DNA from: Achromobacter spanius
GTDB taxonomy: Bacteria > Pseudomonadota > Gammaproteobacteria > Burkholderiales > Burkholderiaceae_B
Direction of reading: 5' to 3'
Assembly: GCF_002812705.1 (NCBI RefSeq)
Contig: NZ_CP025030.1
Location: 1,116,001-1,180,000, forward strand
Length of the DNA stretch: 64,000 nucleotides
Shown piece by piece: positions 55,062 to 63,345 of the stretch (position 1 is its first letter; every line of letters begins with the position of its first letter). The notes under the pieces are model-generated. The model was not told where the DNA came from. It worked only from the letters and a program-made list of their open reading frames with translations, and did no database searches. The translations under genes and the position numbers were made by a program.

Positions 55062-55090
55062 AAAAGGAAGCCTGCAGGCTTCCTTTTTTT
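55062..55090 (+). terminator. Terminator closing the GAF cassette
   Basis: AAAAGGAAGCCTG / CAGGCTTCCTTTT: a 26-bp perfect palindrome followed by T residues. It is also downstream of gntP on the other strand and may work both ways. Confidence 0.9.
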
Positions 55091-55121
55091 ACCGGGTAGA
55101 TTTAACGCCGCCCCGCCGCCC

Positions 55122-56510
55122 TCAACCCAAAGCCGGCAGCATGTTGAACAGCAGCACCATGATCAAGCCTGCTACCGCCACGATCGATTGCACGACGGAA
55201 ATCGTTTTGGTGGCTTCGCCCATCGTCATGCCGAACGACTCTTTCACCATCCAGAAGCCGGCGTGATTGGCGTAGTTGAAGAACAGCGAGCCGCAGCCGA
55301 TCGACAGCGCCAGCAGCGGCAGGTTCAAGGTGGGGTCTGATCCCGCCAGCGGCGCCAGCAGGCCCGCCGCGCCCACGATGCCGACCGTGGCCGAGCCGGT
55401 GGACACCGATAGCAGCATGGCGATCAGCCAGCCCAGGATCAATGGCGGGAACGCGAATTGATGCGTCAGGTGCACGATGGCGTCGCCCACCTTGGCGCTG
55501 GTCAGCACCTGCTGGAACGCGCCGCCGCCCGCGATGATCAGCATGATGCCGGCGATGGGCTTCAGGCTTTTGCCCAGGCCGTCTCGCAGCTTTTCGGCGT
55601 CACCGCCGCGCATGAACACCAGCGTCACGGCGGCGAACAACACGCCCAGCAACATGGCGACCAGCGGGTTGCCCAGAAAGGCCGCCACGTGCATCAGGCT
55701 GGAATCCTTGGGCAGCAGCATCTCGGCCAGCGCGTGCACCAACATCAGCAGGGCAGGCAGCAAGGCCGCCAGGACACCCAGGCCGACGCTGGGTGCAGAC
55801 GCGCCCGAACCGTGTTCCGTGGTGGCGGTGAACTGCTCCAGCAAGGCCTCGTCCGGGCGGGTCGTCATGCGCGGCGTGAGGAACGCGCCGTACAGCGGGC
55901 CACCCAGCACCATGGCGGGCAGGGCGGCAAGAAAGCCGTAGATCATCGTGGGGCCGACGGTGGTCTTCAAGGTGGCGATGGCGGTCAGCGGGCCGGGATG
56001 CGGCGGCACCATGCCGTGCATGGCGGCCAAGGCGGCAATGACGGGCACGCCCACGTAGATGTAGGCCGACCCTTTGAAGCGTTGCTGGCCTTCCAGCTTG
56101 CGCGCCACGCTGAAGATCAGCGGCAGCATGACCACCAGGCCCACTTCGAAGAACATGGGGATGCCGATGACGAACGCCACCAGCGTCATGGCCCACGGAA
56201 TCATGCGAACAGAGGTGCGCCGCAAAATGGCGTTGGCCAGGCGCTCGGTGGTGCCGGAATCCGCCAGGATCTTGCCCAGCATGGCGCCAAGCGCGATGAC
56301 CACGCCGACCGCGCCCAGCGTTTTGCCCGCGCCGTCGGTCAGGTTCTTCACGATAGCCGTGGGCGCCATGCCCGTGGCAAAGCCGACGCCGATCGACACG
56401 ATCAATAGCGCCAGCAGCGGATGCATGCGTATGCGGGAAACGATGAGGGCGACCAGCACCAAGACGCTCACCAGGGCGGTGAGCAGCAACTGAATGTCGA
56501 ACGAAGACAT
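55122..56510 (-). CDS. GntP-family gluconate/organic-acid permease
   Basis: 462-residue permease with about twelve spans. Family motifs: VGFATGMAPTAIVKNLTDGAGKTLGAVGVVIALGAMLGKILADSGTTERLA and GIPMFFEVGLVVMLPLIFSVA, and GSATVGIVGAAGLLAPLAG. GntP proteins move gluconate, fructuronate or related acids by proton symport. It is the last gene of the amidase/Bug group; ligand unknown. Confidence 0.92.
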   Translation of the reverse strand: MSSFDIQLLLTALVSVLVLVALIVSRIRMHPLLALLIVSIGVGFATGMAPTAIVKNLTDGAGKTLGAVGVVIALGAMLGKILADSGTTERLANAILRRTSVRMIPWAMTLVAFVIGIPMFFEVGLVVMLPLIFSVARKLEGQQRFKGSAYIYVGVPVIAALAAMHGMVPPHPGPLTAIATLKTTVGPTMIYGFLAALPAMVLGGPLYGAFLTPRMTTRPDEALLEQFTATTEHGSGASAPSVGLGVLAALLPALLMLVHALAEMLLPKDSSLMHVAAFLGNPLVAMLLGVLFAAVTLVFMRGGDAEKLRDGLGKSLKPIAGIMLIIAGGGAFQQVLTSAKVGDAIVHLTHQFAFPPLILGWLIAMLLSVSTGSATVGIVGAAGLLAPLAGSDPTLNLPLLALSIGCGSLFFNYANHAGFWMVKESFGMTMGEATKTISVVQSIVAVAGLIMVLLFNMLPALG

Positions 56511-56650
56511 GGAGTAATCCAGAAAAATCGAGAAAGGTCGCGAGCCTTCTGGTTGTCATGATAAGGGATCAGCCTGACGCGCTTCGGTCACGCCGGAACT
56601 GCCGGACGAATAGGCAATTTCCGGCATGTGCGCCAAGCGCTTTCAGCCGA

Positions 56651-57616
56651 TCAATCCGGCTTGATTCCCGCGGCCTTGATGATGGCCACGTTGCGATCCA
56701 GTTCGCTCTGCACCTTGGCGCGGAACGCGGCGGGGTCCTGGTAGGTGGCGTCAAAGCCCAGTTCCTGCAACCGGGCGCGCGTGTCGGGCTCGGCCATCAC
56801 GGCCTGGATTTCCTTGGACATCTTGGTCACAACGGGCTCGGGCGTGCCTTTGGGCATGACCACGCCGAACCAGGTCTGGAAGTCGTAGCCTGCCACGCCG
56901 CCTTCCGCCACGGTGGGCACATCGGGCACCAAGGACGAGCGCTCGCCGCCGGTCAAGGCCACCGCGCGCACCTTGCCTGCCTTGATCTGCGGCAGGCCCG
57001 CCACCAGCGTGTCGATCGACAGCGGGATCTGGTTGCCGATCAGGTCCGTCATGGCGGGCGCGCTGCCGCGATAGGGCACGTGCAGCAGCTTGGCGCCGGT
57101 GCGCTGAGCCAGCGATTCGCCGGCGATATGGGGCGTGGAGCCGTTGCCGAATGACCCGAAGCTAAGCGGCTGCGTGGCCGACTTGCTGGTGATGTCGGCC
57201 ACCGTGCCGATGCCGGTCTGCGGATTGGTCAGGATCACGAACGGCGTGCTGCCCGCCACGGCCACATATTCATAGCTCTTGAGGGGGTCGTAATTCAGAT
57301 TCGAATACAGCAGCGGGTTCGACGTGAAGGTGGGCGCGCCCGTGATCATCAAGGTGTAGCCGTCAGGCGCCGCGCGCGCCACGGCCACCGCGCCGATGCT
57401 GGTGTTGGCGCCCGGCTTGTTCTCGATCACGACGGTCTGGCCCAGGCGCTCGCCCAGCTTGGCGGCAAACAGCCGGCCGATGACGTCGGTGGAGCCGCCA
57501 GGCGGGAACGGCACCACCATCGTGATCGGCTTGGAGGGATACGTGTCGGCCGACGCCAGCAGCGGCGTGGCGGCCAGAGCGCATACGGCGAGGGCGCTCG
57601 AAAAAGCTTTCTTCAT
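56651..57616 (-). CDS. Bug-family (TctC-type) periplasmic solute-binding protein
   Basis: 321 residues: signal peptide to about residue 22 (ATPLLASADT), then YPSKPITMVVPFPPGGSTDVIGRLFAAKLGERLGQTVVIENKPGANTSIGAVAVARAAPDGYT, the Bug signature, ending LGFDATYQDPAAFRAKVQSELDRN. Located between an amidase and a GntP permease, so an amide-derived acid may be the ligand. No TctAB partners. Confidence 0.93.
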   Translation of the reverse strand: MKKAFSSALAVCALAATPLLASADTYPSKPITMVVPFPPGGSTDVIGRLFAAKLGERLGQTVVIENKPGANTSIGAVAVARAAPDGYTLMITGAPTFTSNPLLYSNLNYDPLKSYEYVAVAGSTPFVILTNPQTGIGTVADITSKSATQPLSFGSFGNGSTPHIAGESLAQRTGAKLLHVPYRGSAPAMTDLIGNQIPLSIDTLVAGLPQIKAGKVRAVALTGGERSSLVPDVPTVAEGGVAGYDFQTWFGVVMPKGTPEPVVTKMSKEIQAVMAEPDTRARLQELGFDATYQDPAAFRAKVQSELDRNVAIIKAAGIKPD

Positions 57617-57646
57617 GGATTTCCCCTTGTGTTGTGTTTGGAATGG

Positions 57647-59068
57647 TCAGTCGGGCAGCACGGGCGCCCGGCGCCAGTGCTGGGTGGCAAGCTCGAATGC
57701 ATGCGCCAATTGCAGCAGCGCGTGTTCCTGCCGATAACGGCCAACGATCTGGATGCCGACCGGCAAGCCCTCATCGGTAAAGCCACAGGGCACGGAAATG
57801 GCGGGATGGCCGGTTAAGGACAGGTAGTAGCCCGAGCGCATCCAGTCGATGTAGTTCTGCATCGACGTGTCTTCAATACGGCTGACGGTTTCCTCTTCGA
57901 CCGGAAAGGGCAGCACCTGGCTGACCGGGCCGATCAGGAATTCGTGGGTCTGCATGAAGGCATGCATGCGCGCGAACAGCGCCGCCCGGTCGCGCTCGGC
58001 CTGCAAGACGGCGGCGGGGGACTGCGTCAGCCCCAGTTCGATATTCCAGATCACCGTGTCTTTCAGTTGAGGGCGATGCTCGCGCAGCGCGGCCTCGTAG
58101 CCCACCGCGAAGACCTGGCCGCGCAGCGCTTGGAAGGCGTCGTTGGCGCCGGTGAAATCCGGGCACGCCGGCTCCACCCGCGCACCCAGGTCCGTGAAGA
58201 CCGGCAACTGACGCTCCAGCACCTGCGTCACCGCGCGCTGCACCGGCAGGCCGCCCCAGTCGGGCGCGTAGGCGATGCGCACGCCCTTGAAATCGCGCGA
58301 CAGGCTGTCCAGGAAGCGCGCTGGGTCCTGCTCGATCGCCAGGGGGTCGCGCGCGTCGGGGCCCGCCGTGGCGGCCAGCAGCAGCGCCACATCCGCCACG
58401 GTGCGCGCCATGGGGCCGGCAACCGTCAATGCGTTGTAGGGGCTTGCCGTGGGCCATTGCGGCACGCGGCCGGGCGAAGGGCGCAGCCCCACCACGTTGC
58501 AGAACGACGCCGGGTTGCGCAGCGAGCCGCCCATGTCGGTGCCATCCGCCAGGGGCACCATGCGCGCAGCCAATGCCGCCGCCGCGCCGCCGCTGCTGCC
58601 GCCCGCCGTCATGCGCAGGTCGTACGGGTTGCGGGTGGCGCCGAAGACCGTGTTGAAGGTTTGCGAGCCCGCGCCGAATTCGGGCAGGTTGCTCTTGCCC
58701 AGCGTGATGGCGCCGGCCGCGCGTTCGCGGGTAACGATAAGGCTGTCGCGCTCGGGCACGAAGTCGCGGTATAGCGGCGATCCGTAAGTCGTGCGCAGGC
58801 CGGCCGTCAGGAACGAATCCTTGTGCACGATCGGCAGGCCATGCAGCAAGCCCAGCGGGTGGCCGTTCGCTTGCCGTTCGTCGGCCAACGCGGCCTGGGC
58901 CAGCGCGCCTTCCCCGTCCAGCGTCACCACGGCGTTGACGTGGGGATTGCAGACGTCGATGCGCGCCAGGTGCGCGGCGGTGACCTCGCGGGCGCTGAGG
59001 TGGCCGGCGGCGATCTCGGCGCGCATCGCCACGGCGCTAAGGTCGCAAAGGGAAGAGGTGTTGCTCAT
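57647..59068 (-). CDS. Amidase-signature family hydrolase
   Basis: 473 residues from the ATG at 59068 (an in-frame ATG at 59107 is possible). The Ser-cis-Ser-Lys triad is readable: Lys in GLPIVHKDSFLT, and the Gly/Ser-rich core TAGGSSGGAAAALAARMVPLADGTDMGGSLRNPASFCNVVG. It cleaves amides to acids; exact substrate unknown. Likely first gene of an operon with the Bug gene (30 bp apart). Confidence 0.93.
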   Translation of the reverse strand: MSNTSSLCDLSAVAMRAEIAAGHLSAREVTAAHLARIDVCNPHVNAVVTLDGEGALAQAALADERQANGHPLGLLHGLPIVHKDSFLTAGLRTTYGSPLYRDFVPERDSLIVTRERAAGAITLGKSNLPEFGAGSQTFNTVFGATRNPYDLRMTAGGSSGGAAAALAARMVPLADGTDMGGSLRNPASFCNVVGLRPSPGRVPQWPTASPYNALTVAGPMARTVADVALLLAATAGPDARDPLAIEQDPARFLDSLSRDFKGVRIAYAPDWGGLPVQRAVTQVLERQLPVFTDLGARVEPACPDFTGANDAFQALRGQVFAVGYEAALREHRPQLKDTVIWNIELGLTQSPAAVLQAERDRAALFARMHAFMQTHEFLIGPVSQVLPFPVEEETVSRIEDTSMQNYIDWMRSGYYLSLTGHPAISVPCGFTDEGLPVGIQIVGRYRQEHALLQLAHAFELATQHWRRAPVLPD

Positions 59069-59120
59069 AAGGCGGGGCTCATGCGGGAGACTCATACGGG
59101 GACTCATTCAGCGGCGTTGA

Positions 59121-59139
59121 TGTATTGCTATGCGATACA
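59121..59139. promoter_or_regulatory. Palindromic operator in the amidase / IclR divergent region
   Basis: TGTATTGC-TAT-GCGATACA: a near-perfect 8-bp inverted repeat with 3-bp centre (7 of 8 pairs), in the gap between the amidase and the IclR regulator. Good size and symmetry for an IclR-family dimer site. Confidence 0.55.
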
Positions 59140-59269
59140 AAGTATTGAATAATCAACTTTATAGTGCGTATTCAGCGCCCGGACAATTCGGGGAAACTAG
59201 CCCCGGCAAAGCCTTCGCGCCTCATCCACCCTTGCTTTCAGCGCCTTGCGCCCCTTCGGCTTCCCACTC

Positions 59270-60070
59270 ATGACGACTCGCAAAACCCCGCTGGCCGACG
59301 CCGCCACACCCGACGCGGACGACGCCCTGTTTGTGGCCTCGCTGGAAAAGGGCATGCGGGTGCTGGATGCCTTTCGCGACGCCTCGGATTCACTGGGGCT
59401 GACCGACATCGCCACCCTGACCGGGCTGGGGAAAAGCGCCGCGCAGCGCTTCGTCCATACCTGGGAACGCCTGGGCTATCTGGTCAAGGACGCGGCCACA
59501 CGCCGCTACCGGCTGGGTCCGCGCGTGGTGGAGCTGGGCTATTTCTTTTTGCGCAACGACCGCCTGGTGTCCATGGCCGCGCCGCATCTGGTCGCCCTGC
59601 GTGACCGCTGCGGGCTGGCCGTACACATGAGCGTGCTGGCGGGCAGCGACATGATCTATCTGCTGCGCCTGCCCAGCCGCCAGCTGACCCTGGCCGAGAT
59701 GCTGCCGGGCCGGCGCATGCCCGCGTGGTGCAACAGCGGCGGCCGCATGCTGCTGACCCAGCAAGATGACGACGTCATCCTCCAGGCGCTACTGCACGCG
59801 CCGCCACGCGCCTTCACGCCGCGCACGGTGGTTGAGCCCGACGCCTTGCTGGCGCTGATCCGCCAAGCGCGCGACGACGGCTACGCGCTGACCGAAGACC
59901 AGGTATTGCAGAATCAGGTGGGCGCGGCGGTGCTGTTGCGCGATGCGCGCGATGTGCCGCTGGCGGCCATCAGCGTCAGCGCGCCTCGGCATGATTACCC
60001 CAGCGACCGGTTGCTGCGCGATATCGTGCCGCAACTGTTCCGCACGGCCCACGCGATCCAGCACGCTTGA
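59270..60070 (+). CDS. IclR-family transcriptional regulator
   Basis: 266 residues: N-terminal winged helix (about 25-85, VASLEKGMRVLDAFRDASDSLGLTDIATLTGLGKSAAQRFVHTWERLGYL) and a C-terminal effector domain with CNSGGRMLLT and VLLRDARDVPLAAISVSAPRHDYPSDR. Of the PcaR/PobR-like type by its start. Divergent from the amidase operon, which it probably controls. Confidence 0.92.
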   Translation: MTTRKTPLADAATPDADDALFVASLEKGMRVLDAFRDASDSLGLTDIATLTGLGKSAAQRFVHTWERLGYLVKDAATRRYRLGPRVVELGYFFLRNDRLVSMAAPHLVALRDRCGLAVHMSVLAGSDMIYLLRLPSRQLTLAEMLPGRRMPAWCNSGGRMLLTQQDDDVILQALLHAPPRAFTPRTVVEPDALLALIRQARDDGYALTEDQVLQNQVGAAVLLRDARDVPLAAISVSAPRHDYPSDRLLRDIVPQLFRTAHAIQHA

Positions 60071-60089
60071 ACAAAATTTTCAGGCCGCT

Positions 60090-60118
60090 TTGCATTCTTC
60101 CCATTTTTTGTGCATAAT
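60090..60118 (+). promoter_or_regulatory. Promoter of tRNA-Asn
   Basis: TTGCAT, 17-bp spacer, CATAAT (60113-60118), 17 bp before the tRNA. Confidence 0.7.
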
Positions 60119-60135
60119 TCGGCCCCTCTACCTGT

Positions 60136-60211
60136 TCCCCGATAGCTCAGTCGGTAGAGCGACGGACTGTTAATCCGCAGGTCGCTGGTTCGAGCCCAGC
60201 TCGGGGAGCCA
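60136..60211 (+). tRNA. tRNA-Asn (anticodon GTT)
   Basis: 76-nt cloverleaf: acceptor TCCCCGA/TCGGGGA, D arm GCTC...GAGC, anticodon loop CTGTTAA (GTT), T arm CTGGTTCGAGCCCAG and encoded CCA. A terminator follows 74 bp downstream. Confidence 0.95.
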
Positions 60212-60285
60212 AGAATTCAGCAGTGCATGTAATGCTTGCAGCAAGATCGCAGCAAAACCCGCATCGCTAGCAGTACCCCTAAAAG

Positions 60286-60311
60286 GCCCGCAACTTGTTT
60301 GCGGGCTTTTT
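60286..60311 (+). terminator. Rho-independent terminator after tRNA-Asn
   Basis: GCCCGCAA / TTGCGGGC, an 8-bp stem, then TTTTT. The rest of the stretch 60312-60464 holds nothing I can name apart from the next gene's promoter region. Confidence 0.88.
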
Positions 60312-60464
60312 GCATTGGCGATTGGCACAAGCGATTGGCAAAAGTGCTTGGCACTCGTGCTTTACATCCCGGCTTTCGAAACGCGTAGCATCACGTACAT
60401 CCGTATCGAAATCACCGCGCGGCATCAAAGCGCAACACCACCGAGCCACACCTCCACCTTCCCC

Positions 60465-61391
60465 ATGCGTTCCACGCGATCCCTGCCCGCCCTGGTATCC
60501 CTGCGCGCTTTTGAAGCGGCAGCGCGGCGCCTTAGTTTTTCGCTGGCCGCGCAGGAGCTCTTCGTCACGCAAAGCGCCATCAGCCATCACATCCAGCGGC
60601 TGGAAAGCGAACTGGGCGTTGCGCTCTTTGAACGCCGCACGCGCGCGGTGGCGCTGACGCCCGCCGGGCAGGCCTATTACGACCATGTGCACGCGGCATT
60701 CGAACTGCTGCGCCAAGGCACTGACCAGATCCGCGCACCCGCCACCGCGCGCGTCACGCTGAAGGTCGGCTTGCTGGCCTCGTTCGCCACGCGGTGGCTG
60801 GCGCCACGGCTACCCGCGTTTGCCGCCGCGCATCCCGGCATCGACCTGCAATTGCAGCCCGACATCGGTCTGGCCGACGTGGCGGGCGGCGAGGTGGACG
60901 TGGCCATACGCTATGGCCGTGGCGCATGGCCCGGCGTGAGCGCGCGGCTGCTCATGACGGAATCCCTGTCCGTGGTTTGCGCGCCGACGCTTGGGCGGGG
61001 ACGCAAGCGCGCCCGCACCCCGGACGATCTGCTGCGTCACCCCCTGTTGACCTCGCACGCCAGGCAACCCTTTGAATGGGATGCCTGGGCGCGGCGCTTC
61101 GGCATGGACCTGGGCCGCGCCCAAACGGTGCGCCTGCATGACTACAACATCGTGGTCGAAGCCGCCTTGGCGGGGCAGGGGTTGGCCATGGGACGGCACC
61201 GGCTGATCGCCCCGCATCTGGCCAGCGGCGCGCTGGTGCAGGCGCTGCCCGACGCCGTCCTGCAAGACCCCCGCATAGGCTGGTGGTTTGTGACGCCACG
61301 CGGAGCGCTGTCACCGGCGGCGCTCGCCTTGCGCGACTGGCTGGCCGAAGCCGCCCGGGCGGACGACCCGGCCGGCGCTGCTACGCATTAG
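60465..61391 (+). CDS. LysR-family regulator, GcvA-like type
   Basis: 308 residues: helix-turn-helix at 8-66 (ALVSLRAFEAAARRLSFSLAAQELFVTQSAISHHIQRLESELGVALFERR), then an effector-binding domain beginning LKVGLLASFATRWLAPRLPAFAAAHPGIDLQL, the phrase style of GcvA/AmpR proteins. ATG 60465 is chosen; upstream frame reads through a promoter. Probably controls the genes that follow. Confidence 0.9.
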   Translation: MRSTRSLPALVSLRAFEAAARRLSFSLAAQELFVTQSAISHHIQRLESELGVALFERRTRAVALTPAGQAYYDHVHAAFELLRQGTDQIRAPATARVTLKVGLLASFATRWLAPRLPAFAAAHPGIDLQLQPDIGLADVAGGEVDVAIRYGRGAWPGVSARLLMTESLSVVCAPTLGRGRKRARTPDDLLRHPLLTSHARQPFEWDAWARRFGMDLGRAQTVRLHDYNIVVEAALAGQGLAMGRHRLIAPHLASGALVQALPDAVLQDPRIGWWFVTPRGALSPAALALRDWLAEAARADDPAGAATH

Positions 61392-61527
61392 TTTGACTCA
61401 TGCGTCGGGTGCAAGAATTGATTGGTCAGGCAGCGGCGCGGCCGATAGCATCAACACTTGCCTCCGTGCACTCGCCGTGCGACCCACGCACCGCATGCAC
61501 CCCCTACTTATTCACAGGTGATCCGCC

Positions 61528-62001
61528 ATGACTCAAACGATTTCCGGCCGCGTCAGCGAACTGGGCTACCCCCTGGAAGCGGCCGCCGCGCCCGCCGCCA
61601 ACTATGTGCCTTTTGTGCTGGAAGGAAACCTGCTCACCATCTCGGGCCAGATCTCGCGCAAGGGCGGCAAACCGCAGTACCTGGGCCAGTTGGGCAACCA
61701 GATTTCCGATGCCGACGGCGTTGAAGCGGCCCGCCTGTCCGCGCTGGGATTGCTGGCGCAAATTGCCGCCGCCACCGGCGACCGCCTGGACCGCGTGGCG
61801 CGCGTGGTGCGCCTGGGCGTCTTTGTGGCCAGCACGCCCGACTTCAATCGCCAGAGCGCCATCGCCAACGGCGCCTCTGACCTGATGGTGGAGGTGTTCG
61901 GTGATGCCGGCCGCCATGCGCGCAGCGCCGTCGGCGTGGCGTCCTTGCCGCAAGGCGTGGCGGTGGAAATCGAAGCCGTCATCGCCCTGACCCCAGCCTG
62001 A
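61528..62001 (+). CDS. RidA/YjgF-family protein
   Basis: 157 residues of the Rid superfamily, which clears reactive enamine/imine intermediates. Conserved parts: VLEGNLLTISGQISRKGGKPQYLGQLG, VVRLGVFVASTPDFNRQSAIANGASDLMVEVFGDAGRHARSAVGVASLPQGVAVEIEAVIAL; the Arg in HARSAVGV is the key substrate-binding residue. Longer and divergent from canonical RidA, in the Rid4-7 style. Pairs with the aminotransferase 61 bp downstream. Confidence 0.88.
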   Translation: MTQTISGRVSELGYPLEAAAAPAANYVPFVLEGNLLTISGQISRKGGKPQYLGQLGNQISDADGVEAARLSALGLLAQIAAATGDRLDRVARVVRLGVFVASTPDFNRQSAIANGASDLMVEVFGDAGRHARSAVGVASLPQGVAVEIEAVIALTPA

Positions 62002-62062
62002 GCCTTGGGCGCCGGGCAACACGCCGGCGCCTCCCAACGGCAACCCACCCACAGCCGCCACC

Positions 62063-63286
62063 ATGTCCGCCGCCCCCAGTCCCGCCCCCCTCAGCCCCGC
62101 CACCATCCAGGCCTTGCGCGCCCAGACACCGGGCACGCAAACCAGCGTCCACTTCAATCACGCCGGTTCCTCGTTGCCGTCGTCCGGCACCGTGCAAGCC
62201 ATCCAGGCGCATTTGCATCGCGAAGCCACCCAGGGCCCCATGGAAGCCGGCGTGGCCTCGCGCGCGTTGACGGAAAGCGCTCGCACGCTGGCTGCCCAAC
62301 TGCTGAATGCACAGCCGGAAGAAATTGCCCTGACCAGCGGCAACTCAGCCGGCTGGGGCGCGGCCTTCGCGGCGCTTGCGCCGTGGCGGCCGGGCGACCG
62401 CATCCTGGTCGGGCGCCATGAATGGGGCGGCAACCTGGCCACCATGCGCTTTAGCGCCGAGCGCGCGGGCGCCGTGCTGGAGACCATTCCGTCGGACGCC
62501 AGCGGCTGCGTGGACGCCGACGCACTGGCCGCCATGCTGGACGAGCGCGTGCGGCTGATCACGCTGACGTGGTTGCCCGCCAACGGCGGCCTGATCAACC
62601 CGGCCGCCGCCATCGGCCGCGTCGCGCGCAAGGCCGGCATTCCCTACTTTGTGGATGCGGCGCAAGCGCTTGGCCAATTGCCGATTGATGTGGCCGACAT
62701 CGGCTGCGACGTGCTCACCAGCGTGGGCCGCAAAGCCCTGCGCGGCCCGCGCGGCACCGGCCTGCTGTATGTGCGGCGCGGCTTCCTGGACCAGTTGACG
62801 CCCGCCTTCGTCGACACCCATTCCGCCCCCTTGGGCGTGGACGGCCGGCCCATGCTGCGGGCGGACGCCGCGCGGCTGGAACCGGCCGAAGCCTCGATGG
62901 CGCTGCGCTGTGGCTTGGCCCATGCCTTGCAAGAGGCGTTGGAACTTGGGATGGATGCCATCCGCGCCACCTTGGACGCTACCGCCCAAACGCTGCGCGC
63001 CGAGCTCGCGGCCATTCCCGGCATTACCGTGCTGGACCAGGGCCGTGAAAAATCCAGCCTGATTGCATTCAATCTGGACGGCTGGAACGCCGCCGACGTG
63101 CAGCGCGCGCTGGCGGCGGACGGTATCACCATCGGCAGCAATGGCGTGCCCTACACGCCGCTGGACATGCAGGCGCGCGGCCTGTCGCAGATTGCGCGCG
63201 TGTCGGTCAGCCCCCTGACCAGCAGCGACGAGATCGACCGCCTGCTGGATGCGTTGGGGCAGCTGGCGCGATCAGCGCCGGGCTGA
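62063..63286 (+). CDS. Class V aminotransferase (PLP enzyme)
   Basis: 407 residues of the NifS/isopenicillin-epimerase type. PLP contacts: the Asp and Gln in YFVDAAQALGQLPIDVADIGCD, and the lysine in TSVGRKALRGPRGTGLLYVRRG. The N-terminus (VHFNHAGSSLPSSGTV) has the family's start. Substrate unknown; together with a RidA-like protein it fits an enamine-forming amino-acid reaction. The stop overlaps a heptanucleotide repeat. Confidence 0.85.
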   Translation: MSAAPSPAPLSPATIQALRAQTPGTQTSVHFNHAGSSLPSSGTVQAIQAHLHREATQGPMEAGVASRALTESARTLAAQLLNAQPEEIALTSGNSAGWGAAFAALAPWRPGDRILVGRHEWGGNLATMRFSAERAGAVLETIPSDASGCVDADALAAMLDERVRLITLTWLPANGGLINPAAAIGRVARKAGIPYFVDAAQALGQLPIDVADIGCDVLTSVGRKALRGPRGTGLLYVRRGFLDQLTPAFVDTHSAPLGVDGRPMLRADAARLEPAEASMALRCGLAHALQEALELGMDAIRATLDATAQTLRAELAAIPGITVLDQGREKSSLIAFNLDGWNAADVQRALAADGITIGSNGVPYTPLDMQARGLSQIARVSVSPLTSSDEIDRLLDALGQLARSAPG

Positions 63287-63320
63287 ACTCGGAACTCGGA
63301 ACTCGGAACTCGCAACTCGG
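63286..63320. repeat. Five tandem 7-bp units (AACTCGG)
   Basis: AACTCGG x3, AACTCGC, AACTCGG, starting at the last base of the aminotransferase stop codon. Such short tandem repeats can change copy number, but here they sit between convergent genes and would not alter a reading frame. Confidence 0.85.
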
Positions 63321-63345
63321 GCCTCGCCTTGAGTCCGAGATCCAT

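Noticed and set aside
53877-55121. Site-specific integration (attL/attR) at tRNA-Thr
   Set aside because: I looked for a repeated 3' end of the tRNA downstream of the cassette and found none, and no integrase is encoded, so integration at this tRNA is not shown.
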